64,000 nt of DNA from Nonomuraea sp. PA05 (GTDB lineage Bacteria; Actinomycetota; Actinomycetes; Streptosporangiales; Streptosporangiaceae). The first letter of the stretch is position 1, and each line of letters opens with the position of its first letter. The stretch lies in contig NZ_VSEY01000015.1 in assembly GCF_008086045.1 (NCBI RefSeq), forward strand, positions 186,001 through 250,000, given 5' to 3'. Position numbers and translations under genes: made by a program. The notes below the pieces were generated by a model. It saw only the letters and a program-made list of their open reading frames with translations, was not told the DNA's origin and ran no database searches. Positions 29,787-38,666 of the stretch are shown piece after piece.

Positions 29787-30722
29787 TCATCCGAGACCGT
29801 TGGTGGTCAGCCATTCCTTGGCCACGGTCGCGGGCTCGTCCTTGTTGACGGAGATCTTCTGCATCATCTGCAGCAGGGACTCGGTCGTCAGCTTGGCGGA
29901 GACGCCGTTCAGGGTGGTCCTGATCGTTTCGCTGGCCGAGGCCTTGTGCAGCAGGGGCGTCACGTTCTGGGCGGGGAAGATGTTCTTGGGGTCCTGCAGC
30001 GCGACGAGGTTGTTCGCGGCCATCTTCGGGTCGGTGGTGAAGACGTTGCCGACCTGGATCGTGCCGTCCTTGATGGCGTCGGAGGTGGTCGGCCCGGTGG
30101 GCTTCCACTCCTTGAACTCCAGGCCGTAGACCTCCTTGAAGCGCGCCTCCCACCGCTTCTTGAACTCGGGCGGGCCGCCGACGACCATGTCCTTGGAGAC
30201 CTTGGCGAGGTCCTCCATGGTGTTCAGCGACTGCTTGGTCTGGGCGTCCTTGGAGATGGACAGGCTGTCCTTGTCCTCGGCGGGCGAGGAGTCGAGCGCC
30301 TCCAGTTCGGCGGGCAGCTTTTCCTTGAGCGCCGTGTTGACCTCGTCGGTGGTGGCGGCCGTGGCCTTCGGGTCGATGAAGGCGAGCAGGTTGCCGTTGT
30401 ACTCGGGGACGATCGTCAGCCCGCCGCTCTTGACCTGGTCGTAGACGACCTCGCGGCTGCCGATGCGCGGCTTCTCCTCCACCTGCACGCCCTTGGCCTC
30501 CAGCGCCTGGGCGTAGATCGAGGCGAGCAGCACGCTCTCGTCGAAGTCGAAGGAGCCGATGACGGCCTTACCCCCCGTGTCTCCTGCGCCCGAAGCCGAG
30601 CCGGTGGGGGCTGCGCTCGTGGTGTCGAGCGGGTTGCCCCCGGTGCTGCCGCCGCCTCCGCACGCGGCGAGTGCGAGCATCGCCGTGACGAACACGCCGG
30701 CGATGCCGTACTTGCGTCTCAT
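29787..30722 (-). CDS. ABC importer substrate-binding lipoprotein (glycine betaine/choline type)
   Basis: 311 aa. The lipoprotein signal peptide ends in the lipobox LAAC (Cys21; MRRKYGIAGVFVTAMLALAAC), followed by a Gly/Ser linker. The body matches OpuAC/ProX-type quaternary-amine receptors (KAVIGSFDFDESVLLASIY; VYDQVKSGGLTIVPEYNGNLL; IQVGNVFTTDP). It captures an osmolyte such as betaine, carnitine or choline outside the membrane for the permease pair encoded just upstream. ATG after AAGGGAA. Confidence 0.88.
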   Translation of the reverse strand: MRRKYGIAGVFVTAMLALAACGGGGSTGGNPLDTTSAAPTGSASGAGDTGGKAVIGSFDFDESVLLASIYAQALEAKGVQVEEKPRIGSREVVYDQVKSGGLTIVPEYNGNLLAFIDPKATAATTDEVNTALKEKLPAELEALDSSPAEDKDSLSISKDAQTKQSLNTMEDLAKVSKDMVVGGPPEFKKRWEARFKEVYGLEFKEWKPTGPTTSDAIKDGTIQVGNVFTTDPKMAANNLVALQDPKNIFPAQNVTPLLHKASASETIRTTLNGVSAKLTTESLLQMMQKISVNKDEPATVAKEWLTTNGLG

Positions 30723-30761
30723 CTTGCTTTTCCCTTCTAAGCCGGGAGGTAATACAGGAGA

Positions 30762-31454
30762 TTATCGGACCTTGAGTCGCTGGCTCACCCCCGGGGAGAC
30801 CGTCACCCTCTGGACGAGCGCGAACAAGACCTGCACCACGAGCGCGAACAGCACAATCAGTACTGAACCGCCGACCACGCTCGCGTAATCCTTCGTCGCG
30901 AAACCATCGATCACGTACCGCCCGAGCCCACCGAGCCCGGTGTAGGCGGCGACCGTGGTGGTGGCCACCACCTGGATGGCCGACAGCCGGCAGCCGAGCA
31001 GGATCAGCGGCAGCGCCACCGGCACCAGCACCCGGCCGAGCACCTGCCCGCCGCGCAGCCCCATCCCGTACGCCGCGTCACGCAGCTCGGGATCGACCCC
31101 CTTGATCCCCTCGAACGTGTTGACCAGGATCGGCGGCACCGACAGCAGCACCAGCGGGATGATCACCGGCCAGATCGACGCCGTGCCCAGCAGCAGCACG
31201 AACATCACCAGCAGGCCCAGCGTGGGCAGCGCCCTGGCCAGGTTCGCGGACACCACGACCAGCAGCTCGCCCCGCCCGCTGTGCCCGATCGCCAGGCCAA
31301 GCGGCACGGCGATCAGCACGGCCAGCACCAGGGCCAGCGCCGAGAACTCCAGGTGCTCCAGCAGGCGGGCGGGGATGCCGCCGGGCCCGGACCAGTTCTC
31401 GGGGTTGCCGAAGAACTCGCCGAGCCAGCTCAGGAACGAGGTCAGCCAGCTCAC
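30762..31454 (-). CDS. ABC importer permease (OpuC/ProW type)
   Basis: 230 aa from a GTG (MSWLTSFLSWLGEFF) overlapping the stop of the preceding permease as GTGA. Five to six membrane helices; the EAA loop that contacts the ATPase is ELRDAAYGMGLRGGQVLGRV. ALPTLGLLVMFVLLLGTASI is typical of osmoprotectant permeases. It pairs with the permease at 31451-32131. Confidence 0.9.
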   Translation of the reverse strand: MSWLTSFLSWLGEFFGNPENWSGPGGIPARLLEHLEFSALALVLAVLIAVPLGLAIGHSGRGELLVVVSANLARALPTLGLLVMFVLLLGTASIWPVIIPLVLLSVPPILVNTFEGIKGVDPELRDAAYGMGLRGGQVLGRVLVPVALPLILLGCRLSAIQVVATTTVAAYTGLGGLGRYVIDGFATKDYASVVGGSVLIVLFALVVQVLFALVQRVTVSPGVSQRLKVR

Positions 31455-32131
31455 GACGCCTGCCCCTTCCGCGCCCGCACCCAGGGGGTGAGCAGCCGTT
31501 GCGCCAGGACCAGCAGCCCGTCGGCGATCAGCGCCAGCAGCACGATCAGCACGATGCCGACGATCACCGGCGGCATGAACGGGTTCTGGTAGGCCCGGGT
31601 GAACAGCCCGCCGAGCCCGCCCTGCCCGATCAGCGCCCCGACGCTGACCAGGCTGATGCTGGAGACCGCGACCACCCGCATCCCGGCCAGCACCACCGGC
31701 ACCGCGATCGGCAGCTCGACCTGCACCAGGCGGCGCAGCGGCGTGAAGCCCATCGCGACGGCCGACTGGCGCACGTGGTCGGGCACCGAGTTGAGCCCGT
31801 CGACCACGGCCGGGATCAGCACCGCCATGCCGTAGAACGTCAGCGGGATGATCACCGTGGTCTGCGACAGCCCGGTCACCGAGATCAGCAACATGAAGAC
31901 CGGCAGCGACGGCAGCGCGTACACCACGTTCATCAGCCCCGTGGTGGGCTGGTAGAGCCAGCGCCAGCGCACCGAGGCCAGGCCGAGCGGGAGCGCGAAC
32001 AGCAGCGCGAGCACGATCGGCACCAGCGACATGGTGAGGTGGTCGGTCAGCAGGTTCCTGATGCTGTCGGCCCGGCCGGTGTCCCAGTTGCGCGCGATCC
32101 ACTCCCAGATGGAAGGAGGCCCGTCACCCAT
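31451..32131 (-). CDS. ABC importer permease (OpuC/ProW type)
   Basis: 226 aa. The hydrophobic core begins after MGDGPPSIWEWIARNW. Helices include LVPIVLALLFALPLGLA and FMLLISVTGLSQTTVIIPL; the EAA loop is HVRQSAVAMGFTPLRRLVQV. Its start overlaps the ATPase 3' end by 8 bp, and its stop overlaps the next permease start, so the three are tightly coupled. It forms a heterodimeric channel with the other permease. Confidence 0.9.
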   Translation of the reverse strand: MGDGPPSIWEWIARNWDTGRADSIRNLLTDHLTMSLVPIVLALLFALPLGLASVRWRWLYQPTTGLMNVVYALPSLPVFMLLISVTGLSQTTVIIPLTFYGMAVLIPAVVDGLNSVPDHVRQSAVAMGFTPLRRLVQVELPIAVPVVLAGMRVVAVSSISLVSVGALIGQGGLGGLFTRAYQNPFMPPVIVGIVLIVLLALIADGLLVLAQRLLTPWVRARKGQAS

Positions 32132-33182
32132 CCGCCGCCTCCGTCAGCGCCTCGTCCAGCGCCTGCCGGGTGGCCACGCCGACGACCTTGCCGCGCTCGT
32201 CCACGGCCACCGCGCAGCCGGACGGCGACAGCAGCGCCGCGTCGAGGGCCGAGCGCATGTTGTCGCCGCCGTGCACGAAGGTCCCGTACGGCTCCAGCTC
32301 GCCCGGCCGGTCACCGCGGCGCCAGCCGAGCGGCCGGCCGTCGTCGTCCACCACCAGCAGCCACTGCTCCGCGGAGCTGCCCTCGAAACCTTCCGGCACC
32401 GTCAGGTCGGTACGCAGCCGCAGCCCCGCCGTGGAGACGAAACGCAGCCGCCTGATCCCCCTGTCCTGCCCGAGGAACTCGCGCACGAAGTCGTCGGCCG
32501 GCTCCGACAGCAGTGTCTTCGGGTCGGCGAGCTGGGCCAGCTTCCCGCCGACGCGCAGCACCGCCACCCGGTCGCCGAGCTTGATGGCCTCGTCGATGTC
32601 GTGGGTGACGAACACGATCGTCTTGTTCAGCTCGCTCTGCAGCCGCAGCAGCTCGTCCTGGAGGTTGGTGCGGACGATGGGGTCGACGGCGCTGAACGGC
32701 TCGTCCATGAGCAGCACGGGCGGGTCCGCGGCCAGCGCCCTGGCCACGCCGACGCGCTGCTGCTGGCCGCCGGAGAGCTGGAACGGGTAGCGATCGGCCA
32801 GCGCGGGGTCGAGGCCGACGCGCTCCAGCAGCTCCATGGCCGTGGCGCGGGCCTTCTTCTTGTCCCAGCCCAGCAGGTAGGGGACGGTGGCGACGTTGTC
32901 GACGATCTTCCGGTGCGGGAAGAGCCCGGCCTGCTGGATGACGTATCCGATGCCGCGCCGCAGCGCCGGCGGGTCGATGCCCTGCACCGGCTCCCCGTCG
33001 AGGAGGATGCGGCCCTCCGTTGCGTCGATCATCCGGTTGATCATCCGCAGGGAGGTCGTCTTCCCGCAGCCCGACGGGCCGACGAACACCGTGATCTCCC
33101 CGGTGGGCGCCTCCAGGCTGAGGTCGTCCACGGCGACCGTTCCGTCCGGATAACGTTTGGTGACAGACTCGAATGTGATCAC
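32124..33182 (-). CDS. ABC importer ATPase with CBS domains (OpuCA/ProV type)
   Basis: 352 aa from the GTG giving MITFESVTKRYPDGT; the frame stays open 27 codons upstream without similarity. Walker A is GPSGCGKTT, the signature LSGGQQQRVGVARAL and Walker B LLMDEPFSAVD. IVFVTHDIDEAIKLGDRVA is the usual H-loop region. The C-terminal ~110 residues are CBS-like (VDERGKVVGVATRQALDEAL), which in this family sense ionic strength or c-di-AMP. First gene of the importer operon. Confidence 0.92.
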   Translation of the reverse strand: MITFESVTKRYPDGTVAVDDLSLEAPTGEITVFVGPSGCGKTTSLRMINRMIDATEGRILLDGEPVQGIDPPALRRGIGYVIQQAGLFPHRKIVDNVATVPYLLGWDKKKARATAMELLERVGLDPALADRYPFQLSGGQQQRVGVARALAADPPVLLMDEPFSAVDPIVRTNLQDELLRLQSELNKTIVFVTHDIDEAIKLGDRVAVLRVGGKLAQLADPKTLLSEPADDFVREFLGQDRGIRRLRFVSTAGLRLRTDLTVPEGFEGSSAEQWLLVVDDDGRPLGWRRGDRPGELEPYGTFVHGGDNMRSALDAALLSPSGCAVAVDERGKVVGVATRQALDEALTEAADG

Positions 33183-33389
33183 GCGCGAACTCTCGCTTAG
33201 GGGCCTCCGGCGGCAGCGCCGCAGCCCCCGTGCCACGACCGCCGCATGATCTGCTGAACCCACAGACTACGGCGACGCCCGCCGCCCTGTCCCCTCGGGT
33301 TTTCCTGAAGCGTTTCAGCTGAGCTGGGAGATTCCGACCAAATCTCGATCTGGTAGTGCGCCGGACCGCGGTGAGTTGGCATGATAACC

Positions 33390-33429
33390 CTCACAATTCT
33401 TGACGCATCAGCTCACAATCTCCTGACGC
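33390..33429. repeat. 22-bp-phased direct repeats before the sigma-like gene
   Basis: CTCACAATTCTTGACGC (33390-33406) recurs as CTCACAATCTCCTGACGC (33412-33429), 22 bp further on, ending 46 nt before the GTG of the sigma-like gene. The spacing is about two helical turns, which suits a tandem activator or repressor site. A CTGAA-GCGT-TTCAG palindrome (33306-33319) lies further upstream. Confidence 0.55.
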
Positions 33430-33475
33430 GCCCCTCACCCCCCAGCGTCCGCATCCAGCAAGAGGAACCGGCCCC

Positions 33476-35176
33476 GTGTCTCAGTCGCTCACCGATCAGC
33501 GCCAGCGCGCAGAACTGATCGCAGAGCTCTACGACCTCCATGCCGCCGGGCTGTTCGCGTACTGCGCCGACCAGCTCGGCGACCTCGGCTCGGCCTCCGA
33601 CGTCCTGGTGGCCGTGCTCAGCAGCGTCCCCGCCACCGCGCCGCCCCGCGCGGCGCTCTACGCGTTCGCCCGCCGAGAGATCCACCGGCGGGACGTCGTC
33701 TACGCCCCGCCCGCCGTCGACCCGCTCATCGACCCGGCCACCGCGCTCGTCGAGCGCTCCCTGCGCGAGCTGCGCCCGCACCAGCGCGAGGTGCTCATGC
33801 TGTGCGCGGTGTGCGGGCTGAGCAAGCAGGAACTGGCCTGGGTGCTCGACGTCGCGCCCGACACCGCCGAGGAGCTGGCGGTGGGGGCGGGGCACCGGTT
33901 CAGGCAGTCGCTGGGAACGGCGCTGGCCTCGACCGGGGTCCGCGTGCCCAAGCCCGTGGCCGACGTCTACGGCGCGCTCGGGGTCGCCCCCCTGCGTGAC
34001 GTGCTCGGCCGCCTGCCGTGGCCGCAGCCTCCCGGAGCGCTGCGCATCCACTTCGCCGGCTCCCGTACGGCGGCGCCCGCGCCGCTGTTCGTCAAGCCGC
34101 GCTGGCCCAGCCCGCCCGTCTGGCCGCAGCCGCTGGCGGACGGCGATCCGGCGACCAGCACGGTGATCTTCCCCACGGAGCTGCTGTCGCCGCCGTCGCC
34201 GTCGCGCACCCCCGTGCACGAGGCGACCACCGCGCCGATGCCCAAGCTCCGCGACCCGTTCTCACCGCCGCGCGACGTGCTCGCCCCCGGCCCGCCGCTG
34301 CGGGACCCGCTCGGCGAGTCCCGGCCGCCCACCCCATCCGTGGGGAACGGGCGGGACTCCGCACCGTACGCCGGGGACCGGTGGGTCGCCGGGCCGTCCT
34401 CCGGGACGGCGGAGCGGCCGTTCTTCATGGCCGCTCCCGATCCCGGGTCCGCCGAGCCGTTCGCGACGGGTGACGTGATCCTGCCCAAGGACGCGCCGGA
34501 CCCGTACATGACCGGCGACGTGCTCCTGCACGAGGGCATCTCCCGGCCGCTCCCCCCGCCGCGCGGGCGGGGTGCGGAACGGCGCCAGCCGCCGCTTGAG
34601 CCACAGCCGACGCCTGAGGAGTTCCGGCGCCCGCCGCCGGCTCCTGAGGGGTTCAGGCCGCCCTCAGCGCCTGCCCGGCCGCCCTCGGCGCCCGCCCTGC
34701 GGCGGCAGCCGTCCCGGGCGGACGAGGCTCCGGCACGCGGCCCCGCGGCCCCGCTGTTCAAGCCCCGCACCAAGCCGAAGTCCGCGCCCAAGCAGGCGCC
34801 CAAGCAGGCGTCCAAGCAGGCGCCGAAGCCCCCGGCCGAGCCGGTCTACCGGCTGCCCGGCCCGAGCCAGGACGGTCCGGCTCCGGCGGAGTCGCTCGGC
34901 AGGCCCCTGGAGAAGCCACTCGAAAAGCCGCTGGACAAGCCCCTCGACAGGCCCGGACGGCCCGGCGAGCCGCCCAGGAAGGACACCTCCGTCCTGGCGC
35001 CCCGCCCCGTCCGTGCCAGGCCCGTCCCCAAGCGGCGCCCCGACGCCGCCCGTCCCAAGAAGGTGCGCCGCCGCAAGGACCGGCACTACGACTGGGTCTG
35101 GGAGGTCGTCGGGTTCCTGCTCTGCGTGGCGATCGCGATGATCGTGTTCTTCTCCATGCCGGTCTTCAACCACTGA
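33476..35176 (+). CDS. sigma-factor-like protein with Pro-rich linker and C-terminal membrane anchor
   Basis: 566 aa, GTG after AGAGGAA. Residues ~1-160 resemble an ECF sigma factor: a weak region 2 (ELIAELYDLHAAGLFAYCAD) and a better region 4 (LRELRPHQREVLMLCAVCGL; LAWVLDVAPDTAEELAVGAG). About 350 residues of Pro/Ala/Arg-rich, poorly ordered sequence follow, with repeats (KQAPKQASKQAPK; EKPLEKPLDKPLDRP). The end is Arg/Lys-rich (KVRRRKDRHYDWVW), then one membrane helix (GFLLCVAIAMIVFFSM). It could be a membrane-held regulator derived from a sigma factor; DNA-binding ability is uncertain. Confidence 0.7.
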   Translation: MSQSLTDQRQRAELIAELYDLHAAGLFAYCADQLGDLGSASDVLVAVLSSVPATAPPRAALYAFARREIHRRDVVYAPPAVDPLIDPATALVERSLRELRPHQREVLMLCAVCGLSKQELAWVLDVAPDTAEELAVGAGHRFRQSLGTALASTGVRVPKPVADVYGALGVAPLRDVLGRLPWPQPPGALRIHFAGSRTAAPAPLFVKPRWPSPPVWPQPLADGDPATSTVIFPTELLSPPSPSRTPVHEATTAPMPKLRDPFSPPRDVLAPGPPLRDPLGESRPPTPSVGNGRDSAPYAGDRWVAGPSSGTAERPFFMAAPDPGSAEPFATGDVILPKDAPDPYMTGDVLLHEGISRPLPPPRGRGAERRQPPLEPQPTPEEFRRPPPAPEGFRPPSAPARPPSAPALRRQPSRADEAPARGPAAPLFKPRTKPKSAPKQAPKQASKQAPKPPAEPVYRLPGPSQDGPAPAESLGRPLEKPLEKPLDKPLDRPGRPGEPPRKDTSVLAPRPVRARPVPKRRPDAARPKKVRRRKDRHYDWVWEVVGFLLCVAIAMIVFFSMPVFNH

Positions 35177-35184
35177 CCGGACCA

Positions 35185-35221
35185 CCGGGTGGCGGGCCGG
35201 GAACCCCGGACCGCCGCCCGG
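35185..35221. terminator. bidirectional terminator between convergent sigma-type genes
   Basis: A 17-bp imperfect stem (one G-U pair and one mismatch) with a 3-nt loop starts CCGGGTGGCGG and ends CCGCCGCCCGG. It sits between the stop codons of the sigma-like gene (35176) and the ECF gene (35229). Confidence 0.65.
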
Positions 35222-35228
35222 CCGGTGA

Positions 35229-36119
35229 TCAGGCCCGGCCGGTGAGCGCGGCCACGTCGAGCCCGGTCAGGCGCGCCGGGTCGCCGAGGATCTCCATGGT
35301 CACGATCTTGCCGTCCGCGATGGTGAAGGACCCCACCGCGGTCGTCCTGCCGTCCAGCACCACGATCGCCCCCGCGACGCCGTTGACCAGCACGGGGTGC
35401 GCGTACGGCGCCATCCGCCGGAACATGAGCGCCTGCTGCCCGACCGTGAGCGCCCCGCGCAGCTCGTTCCAGCCCCTGGCCGCCGAGGGCCCCACGTCGG
35501 TGCGCAGGACGACGTCGGGATGCAGGAGCGACACGAGCGTGTCGAAGTCGCCGTCGCGGGCCGCCGTCATGAAGGCGTTCACCACCTCCCGCTGCCGCGA
35601 CACGTCCGGGTCGGGCGCCGGCGCGGCGCCGCGCACGCGGCGGCGGGCGCGGCTGGCGAGCTGCCTGGTGGCGGCGGACGTGCGGTCGATGATCGGGGCG
35701 ATGTCGTCGAACGGCACGGCGAACATGTCGTGCAGCACGAACGCCAGCCGTTCCGTCGGCTCAAGCTGCTGCAGCACCACGAGCAGCGCCAGCCCCACCG
35801 AGTCGGCCAGCAGCGCCTCCTGCTCGGGGTCGGCGCCGTCGGCCGAGCTCACCACCGGCTCGGGCATGCGCTCCTCCAGCGGGTCCTCGCGGCGGTGCTC
35901 GCGGGAGCGCAGCATGTTGAGGCAGACGCGGGACACCACCGTGGTCAGCCACCCGCCCATGTTCCGCACGTCGCCGGTGTCGGCCCGGTTGAGCCGCAGC
36001 CACGCCTCCTGGACGGCGTCGTCGGCCTCGCTCACCGACCCCAGCATCCGGTAGGCGACCGCTCTCAACTGGCCGCGCTGCGCCTCGAACAGGCTGGTCA
36101 GGAACTCGTCGTCGTTCAT
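35229..36119 (-). CDS. SigJ-like ECF sigma factor with SnoaL-like C-terminal domain
   Basis: 296 aa. Region 2 is FEAQRGQLRAVAYRMLGSVS...DAVQEAWLRLNR; region 4 is LEPTERLAFVLHDMFAVPFD and SAATRQLASRARRRV. Residues ~180-290 form a SnoaL/NTF2-like domain (VVNAFMTAARDGDFDTLVSL), typical of sigma factors whose fused domain replaces an anti-sigma factor. A MPEPV segment recalls the WLPEP linker of ECF41, but the DGGGK motif of that group is missing. The target promoters are unknown. Confidence 0.85.
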   Translation of the reverse strand: MNDDEFLTSLFEAQRGQLRAVAYRMLGSVSEADDAVQEAWLRLNRADTGDVRNMGGWLTTVVSRVCLNMLRSREHRREDPLEERMPEPVVSSADGADPEQEALLADSVGLALLVVLQQLEPTERLAFVLHDMFAVPFDDIAPIIDRTSAATRQLASRARRRVRGAAPAPDPDVSRQREVVNAFMTAARDGDFDTLVSLLHPDVVLRTDVGPSAARGWNELRGALTVGQQALMFRRMAPYAHPVLVNGVAGAIVVLDGRTTAVGSFTIADGKIVTMEILGDPARLTGLDVAALTGRA

Positions 36120-36220
36120 CCGTCACAATCCTTCCGCGTCATTGCTGTGACCCATGAAAGCGGGTGGATGTGACGTCGCTCGCGTCGGCCCCCCGACCGC
36201 GCCGGAGGGGCCGCGCGGGC

Positions 36221-37378
36221 CTAACCGGCCGACAGGATGAGGCCGCTGGTCGGCACGCCGGTGCCGGCCGTGACGAGGACGTTGGTGACGTTCGGGAGCT
36301 GGTTGACCGCGGTGCCGCGGATCTGGCGGACGGCCTCCGCGATGCCGTTCATGCCGTGGATGTAGGCCTCGCCGAGCTGGCCGCCGTGCGGGTTGACCGG
36401 GAGGCGGCCGTCCAGCTCGATGCCGCCGCCGGCGAGGAAGCCGGGCGCCTCGCCGCGCCCGCAGAAGCCCAGTTCTTCGAGCTGGGTCAGGACGAACGGG
36501 GTGAAGTGGTCGTACAGGATGGCGGTCTGGATGTCGGCGGGCGACAGGCCGGAGATCTCCCAGAGCCGGCGGCCGACCACGGACATCTCCGGCAGGCCGG
36601 TCATGTCATCGCGGTAGTAGCTGGTCATCATGAGCTGGTCGGCGCCCGCCCCCTGGGCCGCGGCGGCGATGACGGCGGGCGAGCGCCGCAGGTCGCGGGC
36701 GCGTTCGGTGGAGGTCACGACCAGCGCCACCGCCCCGTCGCTCTCCTGGCAGCAGTCGAGCAGGTGCAGCGGCTCCACGATCCACCTGGACGCCTGGTGC
36801 TCCTCCAGCGTGATCGGCCGCCCGTGGAACCAGGCGGCCGGGTTGGTGGCCGCGTGCCTGCGCATGGCCACCGCCACGCGGCCGAAGTCCTCGGAGGTGG
36901 CGCCGTGGACGTGCATGTAGCGGCGCGCGAACATGGCCACCCACGCCGCCGGCGTCATCAGCCCGTACGGCACGTGCCAGCTCATCTCCAGCCCCTGCGA
37001 GCTGGGCTGCCCGGTGAGCCCCGCGTTCGGGCGGCCGAAGCGGCGGCCGGAGCGCTCGTTGAACGCCCGGTAGCAGACCACCGTGCGGGCCGCGCCGGTG
37101 GCCACCGCCATGGCGGCGTGGGCGACGGTGCCGCAGGCCGCGCCGCCGCCGTACTCGACGCGGGAGAAGAAGGTCAGCTCGCCGATGCCCGTCTCCCTGG
37201 CGACGGCGATCTCCTGGTTGGCGTCCTGGCTGTAGGTGACCAGGCCGTCCACGTCGCCGGGTGACAGGCCGGCGTCGTCCAGCGCCGCCAGCACGGCCTC
37301 CGCGGCGAGCCGCAGCTCCGAGCGTCCCGACTGCTTGCTGAACTCGGTGGCGCCGATGCCCGCGATGGCCGTGCTCAC
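36221..37378 (-). CDS. ltp2: Ltp2-type thiolase-fold aldolase of steroid side-chain degradation
   Basis: 385 aa, GTG start overlapping the chsH1 stop (GTGA). It is a non-decarboxylating thiolase-superfamily protein (MSTAIAGIGATEFSKQSGRS; EYGGGAACGTVAHAAMAVAT; HLLDCCQESDGAVALV; PVNPHGGQLGEAYIHG). The match is to Ltp2 of the mycobacterial igr operon, which cleaves the 17-hydroxy-17-propionyl-CoA side chain to release propionyl-CoA and a C19 steroid ketone together with ChsH2. The identification rests on sequence features and gene order ltp2-chsH1-chsH2-chsE2-chsE1. Last gene of the operon. Confidence 0.87.
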   Translation of the reverse strand: MSTAIAGIGATEFSKQSGRSELRLAAEAVLAALDDAGLSPGDVDGLVTYSQDANQEIAVARETGIGELTFFSRVEYGGGAACGTVAHAAMAVATGAARTVVCYRAFNERSGRRFGRPNAGLTGQPSSQGLEMSWHVPYGLMTPAAWVAMFARRYMHVHGATSEDFGRVAVAMRRHAATNPAAWFHGRPITLEEHQASRWIVEPLHLLDCCQESDGAVALVVTSTERARDLRRSPAVIAAAAQGAGADQLMMTSYYRDDMTGLPEMSVVGRRLWEISGLSPADIQTAILYDHFTPFVLTQLEELGFCGRGEAPGFLAGGGIELDGRLPVNPHGGQLGEAYIHGMNGIAEAVRQIRGTAVNQLPNVTNVLVTAGTGVPTSGLILSAG

Positions 37379-37752
37379 GTGCCCTCCAGCGTGACGGTGC
37401 CGGTGGCGTGCTCGCCCAGGCTCACCCGGCCGCGCACCTCGACGGTCAGCCGGTCGCCCTCGCCCGCCACGACCGTGCCGCTGAAGGTCAGGCGGTCGCC
37501 GGCGTAGGCGGGGACGCCGAGCTTGACGTCGATGCTCCTGATCACGGCAGCCGGGCCCGCCCAGTCGGTGACGTAGCGCTCGACCAGGCCCATGGTGGTC
37601 AGGATGTTGAGGAAGATGTCCGTGGAGCCCTGGGCGCGGGCCAGCGCCGTGTCGTGGTGCACCGGCGTGTAGTCCATGGTGGCCAGGGCCGTGGAGACCA
37701 CCATGGTGGGCGTCAGCTCGATCGACAGCTCCGGCAGCGCGGTCCCGATCAT
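37375..37752 (-). CDS. chsH1: MaoC-like hydratase small subunit (ChsH1-like)
   Basis: 125 aa, ATG overlapping the chsH2 stop (ATGA). It is a single hot-dog domain with the hydratase-2 pattern MDYTPVHHDTALARAQGSTD. In mycobacteria ChsH1 and the N-terminal MaoC half of ChsH2 form the hydratase for 3-oxo-4,17-pregnadiene-20-carboxyl-CoA. The size, motif and neighbours agree. Confidence 0.87.
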   Translation of the reverse strand: MIGTALPELSIELTPTMVVSTALATMDYTPVHHDTALARAQGSTDIFLNILTTMGLVERYVTDWAGPAAVIRSIDVKLGVPAYAGDRLTFSGTVVAGEGDRLTVEVRGRVSLGEHATGTVTLEGT

Positions 37753-38666
37753 GCCGGCGCCCACATGGGCAGCACCAGCCGGTCGTCCATCCGCCGGTAC
37801 GTCACGCGCAGCGGCATGCCTATCCTCACTTCCTCGACGGGGCAGTCCACGACGTTGCCCACGATCCGCACGCCTTCCGGCAGCTCCACCACGCCCACCA
37901 CGAACGGCGCCTCCCTGCCCGGCACGGGCGGATAGTGGTGCACGACGTAGCTGAACAGGGTGCCCGTGCCTGCGGCGAGCCGGTACGCGCGCTCGGTGGA
38001 GCGGCAGCGCGGGCACAGCGGGCCTGGCGGGTGGCGCAGCTCGCCGCAGTCGGCGCACGACTGGACGCGCAGCTCGCCCTTGTCCACGCCCTCCCAGAAG
38101 AACGCGGTGTCCTGGTTGACGGCGGGCTGGAGGGGATACGGCTCGGTGGCTTCCTTCTTCGCCGGTGGGCGAAATTTCAGGACACGGAACATCATGTCGG
38201 CGACCGGCTCGTCGTCCTCGGTGTACCAGGTGATGTTCCAGGTGGCGAAGTAGCCGACGCCCAGAGCCGTCCGCTTCGGGCCCACCAGGCCCGAGAACCT
38301 GGTGGCGGGCGTGAGCAGCTCGCCGACCCTGACGTAGCGGTGGTAGGTCTGCTCGCAGTTGGTCGCCACCACGCCCGTGTAGCCGCTGCCGTCGAGCGCG
38401 GCCATCATGTCGTCCACCGGCGAGCGCTCCCTGGGGCCCCTGCGCAGGCCGGGCATGGTCCACACCTGCGCCATCGCGGGCGGGGCCAGGCCCTGCTCCA
38501 GGTAGCGCGGGTTCTCGTCGCCCATGGCGGTCAGCCAGTGCCTGATCATGGGGATGTTCACGGGGTCGGCGGCCGGGGCGCCGCGTATCTCGCCGAGCGC
38601 CACCTGCTTGCCCGCCAGCTCGTGCAACTCCTCGTCCGTCATGGAGCGCGCGGTGTTCTCCGTCAT
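37749..38666 (-). CDS. chsH2: MaoC-like/DUF35 fusion (ChsH2-like)
   Basis: 305 aa. Residues ~15-170 form a MaoC-like hot-dog domain (NIPMIRHWLTAMGDENPRYL). Residues ~195-300 are a zinc-ribbon plus OB-fold DUF35 module with four cysteines, CADCGELRHPPGPLCPRC. In mycobacterial ChsH2 the DUF35 part docks Ltp2, coupling hydration to the retro-aldol step. Both ends overlap neighbours by 4 nt, so the operon is translationally coupled throughout. Confidence 0.88.
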   Translation of the reverse strand: MTENTARSMTDEELHELAGKQVALGEIRGAPAADPVNIPMIRHWLTAMGDENPRYLEQGLAPPAMAQVWTMPGLRRGPRERSPVDDMMAALDGSGYTGVVATNCEQTYHRYVRVGELLTPATRFSGLVGPKRTALGVGYFATWNITWYTEDDEPVADMMFRVLKFRPPAKKEATEPYPLQPAVNQDTAFFWEGVDKGELRVQSCADCGELRHPPGPLCPRCRSTERAYRLAAGTGTLFSYVVHHYPPVPGREAPFVVGVVELPEGVRIVGNVVDCPVEEVRIGMPLRVTYRRMDDRLVLPMWAPA

